From: Tenuifilum sp040752515
GTDB taxonomy: Bacteria > Bacteroidota > Bacteroidia > Bacteroidales > Tenuifilaceae
Assembly: GCA_040752515.1 (NCBI GenBank)
Contig: JBFMGQ010000017.1
Location: 1-64,000 of the forward strand
Direction of reading: 5' to 3'
DNA: 64,000 bases
Shown here: positions 35,052 through 43,548 of the stretch, piece by piece
Position numbering within the stretch: the first letter of the stretch is position 1
How the letters are laid out: each line of letters opens with the position of its first letter
The notes under the pieces: model-generated
What the model saw: the letters and a program-made list of their open reading frames with translations, nothing else
The model's database searches: none
What the model was told of the DNA's origin: nothing
Made by a program: the position numbers and the translations under genes

Positions 35052-36242
35052 TTACTCAATAATGTCAATTACCTGACCTGCGCCAACTGTCCTACCACCT
35101 TCGCGGATAGCGAAACGGAGGTTCTTGTTGATAGCTACAGGGTAGATAAGTTCTACGGTGATGGTTACGTTATCGCCGGGCATTACCATTTCAACGCCTT
35201 CGGGAAGCATAATTTCACCGGTTACGTCAAGGGTACGTAGGTAGAACTGAGGACGGTAGTGATTGTGGAAAGGAGTGTGACGACCACCTTCTTCTTTCTT
35301 CAACACGTAAACCTCAGCTTTGAACTTAGTATGAGGAGTAATTGAGCCTGGCTTAGCAATAACCATACCACGCTTAATATCCTTCTTGTCGATACCACGA
35401 AGTAGAAGACCTACGTTGTCGCCAGCTTCACCCTGATCGAGGATTTTACGGAACATTTCAACACCGGTTACTACCGACTTCATGGGTTTGTCGTTGGTTA
35501 AACCTACGATTTCAACTTCGTCGCCAGTGTGGATAACACCGGTTTCAATTCTACCGGTAGCAACAGTACCACGACCAGTAATTGAGAATACGTCCTCAAC
35601 AGGCATTAGGAAAGGCTTTTCGTTGTCACGTGGAGGAATAGGAATGTACTCATCAACAGCTTTCATGAGTTCCATTACCTTCTCAACCCACTTGGCTTCA
35701 CCATTCAAAGCACCCAGAGCAGAACCGCGGATAACGGGTACGTTATCGCCATCGAACTGGTAGAAGCTCAGGAGTTCACGTACTTCCATTTCAACGAGGT
35801 CGAGCATTTCGGGATCGTCAACCATGTCGCACTTGTTCAGGAACACAACGATCTTAGGAACGTTTACCTGACGAGCGAGAAGGATGTGCTCACGGGTTTG
35901 AGGCATAGGACCGTCAGTAGCGGCTACAACGAGGATAGCACCGTCCATCTGAGCAGCACCAGTAACCATGTTCTTTACATAGTCGGCGTGACCAGGACAG
36001 TCAACGTGAGCGTAGTGACGATTTTCGGTTTGGTACTCAACGTGAGCGGTGTTAATGGTAATACCTCTCTCTTTTTCTTCTGGAGCGTTGTCGATAGAAT
36101 CGAATGAACGGAATTCGGAAAGACCCTTTTCAGCTAATACCTTGGTAATAGCAGCGGTAAGGGTAGTCTTACCATGGTCAACGTGGCCAATGGTACCGAT
36201 GTTCACGTGCGGTTTCGACCTATCAAATTTTTCTTTAGCCAT
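35052..36242 (-). CDS. tuf: Elongation factor Tu
   Basis: 396 residues. GTP-binding motifs GHVDHGKTT (19-27), DCPGHADY and NKCDMVD; domain II with GTVATGRIETG; domain III to the C-terminus. Delivers aminoacyl-tRNA to the ribosome. Between tRNA-Thr(GGT) and tRNA-Trp, as in the E. coli tufB arrangement; probably co-transcribed with the upstream tRNAs. Confidence 0.99.
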   Translation of the reverse strand: MAKEKFDRSKPHVNIGTIGHVDHGKTTLTAAITKVLAEKGLSEFRSFDSIDNAPEEKERGITINTAHVEYQTENRHYAHVDCPGHADYVKNMVTGAAQMDGAILVVAATDGPMPQTREHILLARQVNVPKIVVFLNKCDMVDDPEMLDLVEMEVRELLSFYQFDGDNVPVIRGSALGALNGEAKWVEKVMELMKAVDEYIPIPPRDNEKPFLMPVEDVFSITGRGTVATGRIETGVIHTGDEVEIVGLTNDKPMKSVVTGVEMFRKILDQGEAGDNVGLLLRGIDKKDIKRGMVIAKPGSITPHTKFKAEVYVLKKEEGGRHTPFHNHYRPQFYLRTLDVTGEIMLPEGVEMVMPGDNVTITVELIYPVAINKNLRFAIREGGRTVGAGQVIDIIE

Positions 36243-36308
36243 AGTTTTCTGGTATTAATTTAAATTAGTATTAAAAACTTGATTGTCTTATTCAAACATA
36301 AAAATTTG

Positions 36309-36380
36309 AGCCGATGACGAGAATTGAACTCGTGACCCCTTCCTTACCAAGGAAGTGCTCTACCCCTGAGCTACATCGGC
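36309..36380 (-). tRNA. tRNA-Thr(GGT)
   Basis: 72 bases: acceptor GCCGATG/CATCGGC, anticodon stem CTTCC/GGAAG with loop TTGGTAA (anticodon GGT), T-loop TTCAATT, discriminator T, CCA not encoded. Last of four tRNAs before tuf. Confidence 0.95.
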
Positions 36381-36390
36381 TTACAGGTAG

Positions 36391-36463
36391 AGCGGGAGAC
36401 GAGACTCGAACCCGCGACCCTCAGCTTGGAAGGCTGATGCTCTACCGACTGAGCTACTCCCGC
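36391..36463 (-). tRNA. tRNA-Gly(TCC)
   Basis: 73 bases: acceptor GCGGGAG/CTCCCGC, anticodon stem TCAGC/GCTGA with loop CTTCCAA (anticodon TCC), T-loop TTCGAGT. CCA not encoded. Confidence 0.95.
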
Positions 36464-36503
36464 ATGTCACCAACCCGGTAGGACTGGTGTCAACCCTGTT
36501 TAG

Positions 36504-36586
36504 TGGGGAGAGCAGGATTCGAACCTACGAAGGCATAAGCCAGCAGATTTACAGTCTGCCCCAGTTGGCCACTTTGGTATCTCCCC
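36504..36586 (-). tRNA. tRNA-Tyr(GTA)
   Basis: 83 bases, class II with a long variable arm (about 36530-36545). Acceptor GGGGAGA/TCTCCCC, anticodon loop CTGTAAA region with anticodon GTA, T-loop TTCGAAT, discriminator A. Confidence 0.95.
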
Positions 36587-36602
36587 AACCCGTTTTGCTT
36601 TG

Positions 36603-36676
36603 AGCCGATGGAGGGATTCGAACCCCCGACCAGCTGATTACAAATCAGCTGCTCTGGCCAACTGAGCTACATCGGC
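36603..36676 (-). tRNA. tRNA-Thr(TGT)
   Basis: 74 bases: acceptor GCCGATG/CATCGGC, anticodon stem GCTGA/TCAGC with loop TTTGTAA (anticodon TGT), T-loop TTCGAAT. First gene of the tRNA-tuf operon. Confidence 0.95.
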
Positions 36677-36730
36677 AATCAAAGTGTTTTGCACTATTTT
36701 AAGGAACGCTTACCTCCCGAAATCGGATTG

Positions 36731-36761
36731 CAAATGTATAACAATTTTAATTATCTGCAAA
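36731..36761 (-). promoter_or_regulatory. Promoter of the tRNA-Thr-Tyr-Gly-Thr-tuf operon
   Basis: On the minus strand TTTG (36758-36761), 19 bases, then TACATTTG (36731-36738): an exact match to the Bacteroidota housekeeping promoter. The first tRNA starts 54 bases downstream. Confidence 0.8.
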
Positions 36762-36837
36762 AATTTTTATCTTTTTATGTAACCTTTTTTAGCACAATTT
36801 TCATAACCCATGCACCCATCATAGGCTGTTTCAACAA

Positions 36838-36865
36838 TAAAAGGAAGCCATACAGGGCTTCCTTT
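36838..36865 (-). terminator. Terminator after hpf
   Basis: On the minus strand AAGGAAGCC-loop-GGCTTCCTT followed by TTATTG, about 30 bases after the hpf stop and upstream of the tRNA operon promoter. Confidence 0.7.
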
Positions 36866-36895
36866 ACTATGTTTTGCTCTATTTTATTAGGTTTA

Positions 36896-37195
36896 CTATA
36901 CCCCGCGTAGTTTTTCCTTAAACTTTTTAACCTGACCTTTAAGTACATCGATACATAAGTCGGTAGCCTCCTCAAACGTTTTCCCTTTTCGCTGGGCAAA
37001 CAAATCATTGCCAGGTACTTTAAGACGAAATTCCACAACCTTATTTTCCATGTCCTGGCTATTTTCCAACTTTAGGAAAACCTCTGTTTCCACAATGTTG
37101 TCGAAATAGCGCTCAAGTTTTGCAGCTTTCTTCTCCACGTAATCGAGAAGTTTCCTGTCTGCATCAAACTTGATGGATTGAATTTTAACGTTCAT
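36896..37195 (-). CDS. hpf: Ribosome hibernation-promoting factor (short HPF/RaiA)
   Basis: 99 residues, single S30AE-type domain (NVKIQSIKFDADRKLLDYVEKKAAKLERYF) that binds the 30S decoding site and dimerises or inactivates ribosomes in slow growth. It lacks the C-terminal extension of the long form. 20 bases downstream of the tyrosine recombinase gene. Confidence 0.93.
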   Translation of the reverse strand: MNVKIQSIKFDADRKLLDYVEKKAAKLERYFDNIVETEVFLKLENSQDMENKVVEFRLKVPGNDLFAQRKGKTFEEATDLCIDVLKGQVKKFKEKLRGV

Positions 37196-37215
37196 ATTAA
37201 ACCCTCCTTTTGGTT

Positions 37216-38100
37216 TTAGGCTCGTGGATGAGCCTGGTTATAGTTGTTTTTAAGTTTTTCGAATGTGCTGTGGGTGTACACCTGGGTAGCCAGTAAGCTT
37301 GAATGGCCTAACAGTTCCTTAATGGCATTCAAATCGGCTCCCTTATTGAGTAAATGGGTGGCAAAGCTATGCCGTAGCACATGGGGGCTCCGTTTTTGTA
37401 AAGGCGTAATCAAGGTTAAATAGTAGTTTACTACTCTGTATACGAGTTTTGGGTAAACCGGTTTACCTTTTGAGGTAACAAAAAAGCTAACAGAATTAGA
37501 AAATTTTTCGGTTCGTTCATTAAGGTACTCCATTATCAATTCCTTTAGCTCCGGATGAATGGGAATGATACGTTCCTTGCTACCCTTTCCTAGTACCTTA
37601 ATGGTCATCGCTTGCACATCAACCGATTGAAGGGTAAGCCCAACAAGTTCGGACAGACGCATGCCGGTGAAATAGAACATCGAGATAATCAACCGATTGC
37701 GTAGGCCTTCAAAATCGTCGCCAAACAGGTCGTCGGTATTCAGCTTAGCCATATCGGTTTCAGGGACAAACTCCGGTAGGCGTTTACTGGTTTTGGGCGA
37801 AACCACCCGTTTCATGGGGTTATTGGCAATTATGCCTTGGCGTAATAGGTACTTAAAGAAAGTACGAAGCGACGATAGCTTGCGGTTAACTGAGCGAGTA
37901 GAAACTCCTTGGCTTATTAAACTCGACATCCAAGCTCTGATAGCCCTATGGCTGATGTTTGCATAGCTTTCATTATTTGCAGGATCTAAACCTACAAAAC
38001 TGAAGAAAGCATGCAAATCATCGCCATACGAACGTATGGTGTGCGATGAGTAACCCTTCTCTATATCAAGGTATTTAAGAAACGAAGCCAGCATATCCAT
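37216..38100 (-). CDS. xerC: Tyrosine recombinase XerC/XerD
   Basis: 294 residues. N-terminal SAM-like core-binding domain (about 1-90) and catalytic domain with the Arg in FTGMRLSELVGL, the lysine region VLGKGSKERIIPI, HVLRHSFATHLL (His and Arg), LGHSSL and the nucleophile Tyr in ATQVYTHS. Resolves chromosome dimers at dif. I start at ATG 38100, MDMLASFLKYL; the longer TTG reading runs into the rpsU terminator. The rpsU-xer-hpf order is conserved in Bacteroidota. XerC versus XerD cannot be settled by eye. Confidence 0.92.
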   Translation of the reverse strand: MDMLASFLKYLDIEKGYSSHTIRSYGDDLHAFFSFVGLDPANNESYANISHRAIRAWMSSLISQGVSTRSVNRKLSSLRTFFKYLLRQGIIANNPMKRVVSPKTSKRLPEFVPETDMAKLNTDDLFGDDFEGLRNRLIISMFYFTGMRLSELVGLTLQSVDVQAMTIKVLGKGSKERIIPIHPELKELIMEYLNERTEKFSNSVSFFVTSKGKPVYPKLVYRVVNYYLTLITPLQKRSPHVLRHSFATHLLNKGADLNAIKELLGHSSLLATQVYTHSTFEKLKNNYNQAHPRA

Positions 38101-38134
38101 TGAATGCAATATAGTTTTTTTCAAGCTAAAACGC

Positions 38135-38163
38135 AAAAAAAATCAGGCAAAAATAGCCTGATT
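38135..38163 (-). terminator. Terminator of rpsU
   Basis: On the minus strand AATCAGGC-TATTTTT-GCCTGATT followed by further Ts. It separates rpsU from xerC and excludes an upstream start for xerC. Confidence 0.85.
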
Positions 38164-38187
38164 ATGCATTCAACTGAACATCAGCTT

Positions 38188-38379
38188 CTACTCTTCCTGC
38201 TGCTGTAACTTCTGAATGTAAATGGCTCTTTTGATTTGCTCCCTACGAGCAACCGAAGGCTTTACGTAAGCCTGACGGGCACGTAACTCCCTCATAATAC
38301 CGGTTTTTTCAAACTTACGCTTGAATTTTTTAAGAGCTCTTTCAATATTTTCGCCTTCTTTAACTGGTACTATAATCAT
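38188..38379 (-). CDS. rpsU: Ribosomal protein S21
   Basis: 63 residues, basic, starting MIIVPVKEGENIERALKKFKRKFEKTG, the S21 signature. Binds near the anti-Shine-Dalgarno end of 16S rRNA; in Bacteroidota S21 helps hide that sequence, in line with the weak ribosome binding sites here. Own promoter and terminator. Confidence 0.97.
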   Translation of the reverse strand: MIIVPVKEGENIERALKKFKRKFEKTGIMRELRARQAYVKPSVARREQIKRAIYIQKLQQQEE

Positions 38380-38401
38380 GTCTGTCGAATTTTATGAGTT
38401 G

Positions 38402-38432
38402 CAAAATTATAATGTTTTGATTTTAATGCAAA
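38402..38432 (-). promoter_or_regulatory. Promoter of rpsU
   Basis: TTTG (38429-38432), 19 bases, TAATTTTG (38402-38409) on the minus strand: a full match to the Bacteroidota consensus, 22 bases before the start codon. Confidence 0.8.
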
Positions 38433-38489
38433 ATATTTTAGCCTTTTTTTGTGTAAATTATTCCAAAAGGTATAGAAAAGTCTATTTTG

Positions 38490-39395
38490 CTATAAATCAA
38501 GGTAGTGTTTTAACTTTTCAAATCTATCGGGTGGGATTAATTTGTTCTGCCACAGCTCGTCTAATGATCTGATGCTACCTTTCTTGGAGCGGTAGTAAAT
38601 AATGGCTTTGGCTTGGTAATCGTTCACATACGGATGAACTCTAAGGTCGTCGTACCTTACAAGGTTGATGTTGATTTTTTTGATATGTGTTGAATCGATA
38701 TAGATATTTGGCTTTAATTGATCGAGCAATTGTGGGGTAATACCGTACACCTCAGTAAGTTGCTCCACCCTGTAAAATCCTCCCAACAAATTTCTATAGC
38801 CTACAATTCGCTTGGCATAAGTACTGCCAATGCCTTTAAGCTTGGTCAACGATAGCGTATCGGCACTATTGAGTTCAACAACCAAGGGTTTACCCTCGGT
38901 TACCCTTGCATTGCTGATGGTATCGGTTACCTGAGCAATACGTACTAGCGGCTTAAGCCGCGCTTTTGTGGCCGAATCGATTACAAAGATTTTATCGATG
39001 TCGTCGGGTTTAACGAAACGGCCACCCCTGGAACGATATTTAATAAAAACCTCTGCCTGTTTTCTGCTTAGACCTAAGTCTATTAAGCTATCAACACTAA
39101 TGGTGTTTGGATCAAACTCAAACGATTTAAAGGTTCGAGGCATTTCCATTTCGGCTTCCATGTCCGCAGGGGGTTCAATACCTTTTTCAGGTTCATGGTA
39201 CTGTAAGGATAGAAAGAAACTATCGGCTTTTTGAGCAAGCATTGGATCGGGTGGAACTGAAGTGTTGAAAATTACCCTGTAAAGGTATGGTATAGCAATA
39301 ATGAGCAAAAGCAAAAGAACCAGTACAATTGTTCCATTGCGCTCGCCCCTCGAAAAATATAAGTAACTCTTGATATTACTCCAAACCCGATTCAT
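38490..39395 (-). CDS. ComEA-like helix-hairpin-helix protein
   Basis: 301 residues. One membrane helix (about 20-42) anchors tandem helix-hairpin-helix motifs: DSLIDLGLSRKQAEVFIKYR, LNSADTLSLTKLKGIGSTYAKRIVGYRNLLGGF and a third, degenerate one (VRYDDLRVHPYVNDYQAKAIIYYR). Such proteins bind DNA non-specifically; the ComEA relatives work in DNA uptake, but Bacteroidota versions are uncharacterised. Start placed at ATG 39395 rather than the TTG three codons upstream. Its nearest gene is the AGCS symporter upstream. Confidence 0.87.
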   Translation of the reverse strand: MNRVWSNIKSYLYFSRGERNGTIVLVLLLLLIIAIPYLYRVIFNTSVPPDPMLAQKADSFFLSLQYHEPEKGIEPPADMEAEMEMPRTFKSFEFDPNTISVDSLIDLGLSRKQAEVFIKYRSRGGRFVKPDDIDKIFVIDSATKARLKPLVRIAQVTDTISNARVTEGKPLVVELNSADTLSLTKLKGIGSTYAKRIVGYRNLLGGFYRVEQLTEVYGITPQLLDQLKPNIYIDSTHIKKININLVRYDDLRVHPYVNDYQAKAIIYYRSKKGSIRSLDELWQNKLIPPDRFEKLKHYLDL

Positions 39396-39459
39396 GGTTA
39401 GCAATAAGTGCTAATACCAAATATCGTGAAAAAAGATGAACGAAGCAATAAGCCAAATT

Positions 39460-40920
39460 TTACCTATACAGCTTTCCTGATTTCCACCTGTTCCAGTAAC
39501 TATCTAAATCGGAACGAACCTCCTTGGCCAAGAAAAGCATTCCAAATATGTTTGGGAAAGCCATACCCAAAATCATCATATCGGAAAAGTCCATAACAGC
39601 CCATAGGTTCGATGCGCTACCTATAACAATAAACATGAGAAAGAAGATATAGTAAAGCTTGGTGGAAGCCTCCGGGATTGGGATTAACCTATTCAACCTT
39701 TTCTCAAATAGGTAATTGAACCCTTTAAGACCATAGTAGGACCAGCTAATCATGGTGGAAAATGCGAATAGCAATATGGCAATGGCAAGCAGATAAGGGA
39801 ACCACGGCAAAACAGTTGCAAATGCAGCCGATGTTAGTTGAGAGCCCTGCAAGCCTGAACTGCTTTGAGCCAAACCGGTAAAATTGATGACCAAAGCGGT
39901 CATGGTACAAACAACTACCGTATCGATAAAAGGCTCAAGTAGAGCCACAATTCCTTCGCTTACGGGTTCATCGGTACGGGCAGTTGAATGCGCAATGGAA
40001 GCGGAGCCAATACCAGCCTCATTGGAAAAGGCCCCTCGCTGAAACCCTATAATAAATGCGCCAAAAAAACCTCCTGCAATGGATTTCAACCCAAAGGCTT
40101 GCTCAAATATTAACCGAAAAACCTCTCCTACCCTCGAAATGTTGAGAAAAATAATAACAAGAGATGTTGAGATGTACAGAACCACCATGAAAGGAACTAT
40201 ACGCGATGCCACTCCAGCGATACTCTTTATACCCCCAAAAACAACCAAACCTACCAGAAAAGCCAGAGCAATTCCAAAATAGGTACCCTTGCCGTTCAGC
40301 CATGGGATAATATAGGCCATTTGCGAAAAAGCCTGATTGGCTTGAAACATATTTCCTCCACCAAACGATGCGCCAACTACCAGTATCGAAAATATTACGG
40401 CTAAAACTTTACCTAAAGTACTTAGATTGTACTTTGCAAGCCCTTGGCTCAAGTAATACATAGGACCGCCCGACACCCTACCCATAGAATCAATTACCCT
40501 ATACTTTTGCCCAAGCGTGCACTCAGTAAACTTAAGCGACATACCCAGCAGTCCGGCCATTATCATCCAAAAAGTTGCACCAGGACCACCAACACTAATG
40601 GCAACGGCAACTCCTGCAATATTTCCTAGCCCAACTGTTGCCGAAAGAGCCGTTGATAAGGCCTGGAAATGGGATACCTCACCCTTTTTACTATCCTTAT
40701 CGAGCCGTCCGGAGGTTATTAGAATTGAATGCCAGAAAGCCCGGATGTTGATAAATCCCATTCGGAAAGTGAAATACACTCCCCAAACCATAAGCCACAT
40801 TACCACAAAAGGAAAACGAAACCCTATTTCTATTCCAAACGTTTCAAATGGGTCCCAAAACAAAAAAGCCGATAGAACTCTGACCAGTGGCTCAAATAAG
40901 GAATTTATCAGTTCATCCAT
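39460..40920 (-). CDS. Sodium:alanine/glycine symporter (AGCS family)
   Basis: 486 residues with about 11 helices. AGCS features: GVYFTFRMGFINIRAFWHSI, ATVGLGNIAGVAVAISVGGPGATFWM and IGFQRGAFSNEAGIGSASIAHS. Imports small neutral amino acids with Na+. Begins nine bases after the NSS transporter stop, so the two make an operon. Confidence 0.92.
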   Translation of the reverse strand: MDELINSLFEPLVRVLSAFLFWDPFETFGIEIGFRFPFVVMWLMVWGVYFTFRMGFINIRAFWHSILITSGRLDKDSKKGEVSHFQALSTALSATVGLGNIAGVAVAISVGGPGATFWMIMAGLLGMSLKFTECTLGQKYRVIDSMGRVSGGPMYYLSQGLAKYNLSTLGKVLAVIFSILVVGASFGGGNMFQANQAFSQMAYIIPWLNGKGTYFGIALAFLVGLVVFGGIKSIAGVASRIVPFMVVLYISTSLVIIFLNISRVGEVFRLIFEQAFGLKSIAGGFFGAFIIGFQRGAFSNEAGIGSASIAHSTARTDEPVSEGIVALLEPFIDTVVVCTMTALVINFTGLAQSSSGLQGSQLTSAAFATVLPWFPYLLAIAILLFAFSTMISWSYYGLKGFNYLFEKRLNRLIPIPEASTKLYYIFFLMFIVIGSASNLWAVMDFSDMMILGMAFPNIFGMLFLAKEVRSDLDSYWNRWKSGKLYR

Positions 40921-40929
40921 ACTGCTATC

Positions 40930-42291
40930 CTAACCAAGCGAACCGTAAAATAATGAGTATATAAAAATAGCAGCAATAGCCATTGGCGCAATAAAACGAA
41001 CTATAAAACGGTAAACTGGGAAATAACGTGCCTTGAGTTCCCCCCCATTCGATATTTCATCAAGCAAGGTTGATTTATTAAGGTACCATCCTACAAAAAT
41101 TACTATTAACATGCCCCCAAGTGGTAGCAAAATGTTCGAAGCCAAAAAATCGAGTATATCGAAGATGGTTTTGCCTAATAGGGTAAAGTTGCTTAAGGGG
41201 CCAAACGACAATGAAGCAAAAATACCAAGAATCGAAATAGACACTGAAGCCAGGAGTGTAGCTTTAAGGCGAGAGATATTCAGTTCCTCAGAAAAGTATG
41301 CAACAACCACTTCAAGCACCGATACGGTTGAAGTTAATGCTGCCACAGCCAGGAGAATGAAGAAAATCAGTCCGAATAGGTTACCCAAGGGTATATGGCT
41401 AAAAATTTCGGGTAAAGTTATGAAAACAAGGCTAGGCCCTGCCGTGGGCTCAATGTTAAATGAGAATACCGCGGGGAAAATAACTACTCCAGCCAGTATT
41501 GCAATTAATGTATCGGCCAATGACACGTTCAGGGCCGTTCTACCTAAGTTATCGGTTTTTCGGAAGTACGAAGCGTAAGTTATAAGGGCACCCATTCCAA
41601 GGCTGAGCGAGAAAAAAGCTTGCCCCATGGCAAAAAGAACAGTTTTAATGGTTATCTTGGAAAAGTCAGGTTTAAAAAGAAAAGCCAATCCCTTTGAGGC
41701 GTTTGGAAGTGTTATGGCCCTTACGCATAGTATTAAAAGAGCAACCACAAGCAAGGGCATTAGAAACTTATTGTATTTTTCAATGCCATTTTTAATACCT
41801 CCTACTACAATATAGGCAGTAAGCGCCATAAATATCAACTGCCAAATAATGGGACGTAGGGGATGAGCCAGAAAACTCTGAAAAGCATCGCCTAGCTGCT
41901 GTGTTGATTGGTTGCCAAATCCAACGGTTACTGATTTTACAATGTACTCCAAGGTCCAACCAGCAACAGCACTATAAAAAGAGAGTATAACAAATGCTGC
42001 CACCACACCCATTATGCCGACAAAGTACCAGGGTGTACCTGGAGCTATTGCTTTAAATGAACCAAAAACGTTACGCTGGCCACGCCTACCAATTGAGAAT
42101 TCGGAAATCATAACAGGTATGCCCAAAAGGAATACACAAAGAAGGTAGATGAGCAGAAAAGCGCCACCCCCATTTTGTCCCGTAATGTATGGGAATTTCC
42201 AGATGTTTCCTAGTCCTACTGCCGAACCAGCAGCAGCAGCCAAAATACCAAATTTACTGCCAAAGCTATCGCGTTTATTTGAAGTTGACAT
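40930..42291 (-). CDS. Neurotransmitter:sodium symporter (NSS/LeuT) family transporter
   Basis: 453 residues from ATG 42291, about 12 helices. The first helix has the Na+/substrate site AAAAGSAVGLGNIWKFPYITGQNGGGAF, the NSS hallmark. Imports an unidentified amino acid with sodium. The 32 extra codons upstream of 42291 do not fit the family and are left out. First gene of the NSS-AGCS pair. Confidence 0.92.
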   Translation of the reverse strand: MSTSNKRDSFGSKFGILAAAAGSAVGLGNIWKFPYITGQNGGGAFLLIYLLCVFLLGIPVMISEFSIGRRGQRNVFGSFKAIAPGTPWYFVGIMGVVAAFVILSFYSAVAGWTLEYIVKSVTVGFGNQSTQQLGDAFQSFLAHPLRPIIWQLIFMALTAYIVVGGIKNGIEKYNKFLMPLLVVALLILCVRAITLPNASKGLAFLFKPDFSKITIKTVLFAMGQAFFSLSLGMGALITYASYFRKTDNLGRTALNVSLADTLIAILAGVVIFPAVFSFNIEPTAGPSLVFITLPEIFSHIPLGNLFGLIFFILLAVAALTSTVSVLEVVVAYFSEELNISRLKATLLASVSISILGIFASLSFGPLSNFTLLGKTIFDILDFLASNILLPLGGMLIVIFVGWYLNKSTLLDEISNGGELKARYFPVYRFIVRFIAPMAIAAIFIYSLFYGSLG

Positions 42292-42370
42292 AGGTTTACG
42301 ATTTAGGTTTAGGTTATATTTTTGGTGCACCAATTTGGGAAAATTTGGAAATTCATGCAAGTGATAGCAT

Positions 42371-42404
42371 AAAAAAAGCCCATTCACTGATTAAATGGGC
42401 TTTT
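42371..42404 (-). terminator. Terminator of the aldolase gene
   Basis: On the minus strand AAGCCCATTT-loop-AATGGGCTTTTTTT: 8 bp stem and seven Ts, just after the aldolase stop. Confidence 0.85.
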
Positions 42405-42421
42405 GAGTGAACTGATTTAGA

Positions 42422-43486
42422 TTAAGCTATTTCGATTCTGCTTTCAAGGTATACGTCCTGAATGGCATTCAGGATTTTTACACCCTCGTCCATAGGACGT
42501 TGAAAAGCCTTACGGCCACTAATAAGTCCCATTCCGCCGGCGCGCTTGTTAACCACAGCCGTATAAACAACTTCAGCCAAATCGCTAGCGCCCGATGATG
42601 CTCCACCTGAATTAATCAAGCCAGCCCGACCATTGTAGCAGCCTACTACCTGATAGCGGGTTAAATCGATAGGATGATCGGTAGTAAGTTGGGAATACAC
42701 CTTGTCGTGAGTTTTGCCAAAGTTAATGGCCTTAAAGCCACCATTATTCTCAGGGGCTTTCTGTTTAATAATATCGGCCTGAATGGTAACCCCCAAATGG
42801 TTTGCCTGATTGGTTAAATCGGCAGCCACATGGTAATCAACCCCATCCTTTTTAAAACCATTATTACGCAGGTAACACCACAAAACCGTAGCCATCCCAA
42901 GTTCGTGGGCACGTTCAAAAGCCTGTGCTACCTCAATGATTTGCCGATTGCTCTCCTCGGAGCCAAAGTAAATGGTAGCCCCAACGGCTACTGCTCCTAA
43001 ATTCCATGCCTCATCAACAGAGCCAAACATTATTTGGTCATACTTATTGGGATAGGTTAAAAGCTCGTTGTGGTTAATTTTTACTATAAAAGGAATGCGG
43101 TGAGCATACTTACGGGCTACCGAAGCCAGGACTCCAAAGGTTGATGCAACGGCATTGGCTCCGCCCTCAATGGCTAATTTAACTATATTTTCAGGGTCAA
43201 AATAAATGGGATTTGGAGCAAACGATGATCCTGCACTATGTTCAATCCCCTGATCGACAGGAAGAATTGATAGATAGCCAGTACCGGCGAGCCTTCCATG
43301 GTTAAACATGGCCTGTAGGCTACGCATTACCTGTGGCGACCTATTGCTATGGTAAACCACACGCTCCATAAAATCGGGGCCAGGAAGATGAAGCATCTCC
43401 TTTGGTACCGTATTACACTTATGCTCTAGCAAATAGCTTGCATTTTCACCTAACAATTCAACTATTTTATCGTAGTTCATAGGCAC
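42422..43486 (-). CDS. fbaB: Class I fructose-bisphosphate aldolase (DhnA/FbaB type)
   Basis: 354 residues. Schiff-base aldolase that splits or forms fructose 1,6-bisphosphate in glycolysis and gluconeogenesis. Seen: LSILPVDQGIEHSAG, HRIPFIVKINHNE, and the phosphate-binding end NSGGASSGASDLAE and GGMGLISGRKAFQRP. No metal-binding His pattern of class II. Monocistronic with a terminator; it lies downstream of tamL by 62 bases. Confidence 0.93.
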   Translation of the reverse strand: MPMNYDKIVELLGENASYLLEHKCNTVPKEMLHLPGPDFMERVVYHSNRSPQVMRSLQAMFNHGRLAGTGYLSILPVDQGIEHSAGSSFAPNPIYFDPENIVKLAIEGGANAVASTFGVLASVARKYAHRIPFIVKINHNELLTYPNKYDQIMFGSVDEAWNLGAVAVGATIYFGSEESNRQIIEVAQAFERAHELGMATVLWCYLRNNGFKKDGVDYHVAADLTNQANHLGVTIQADIIKQKAPENNGGFKAINFGKTHDKVYSQLTTDHPIDLTRYQVVGCYNGRAGLINSGGASSGASDLAEVVYTAVVNKRAGGMGLISGRKAFQRPMDEGVKILNAIQDVYLESRIEIA

Positions 43487-43548
43487 AATATTTTAACGGT
43501 TCTATACAAACCTACGATAAAAATAGATTTAAGTCAAGTGGCTTAGAA

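Noticed and set aside
42292..42387. 32-residue extension of the NSS transporter
   Set aside because: Polar leader unlike the family; the membrane fold begins shortly after ATG 42291.
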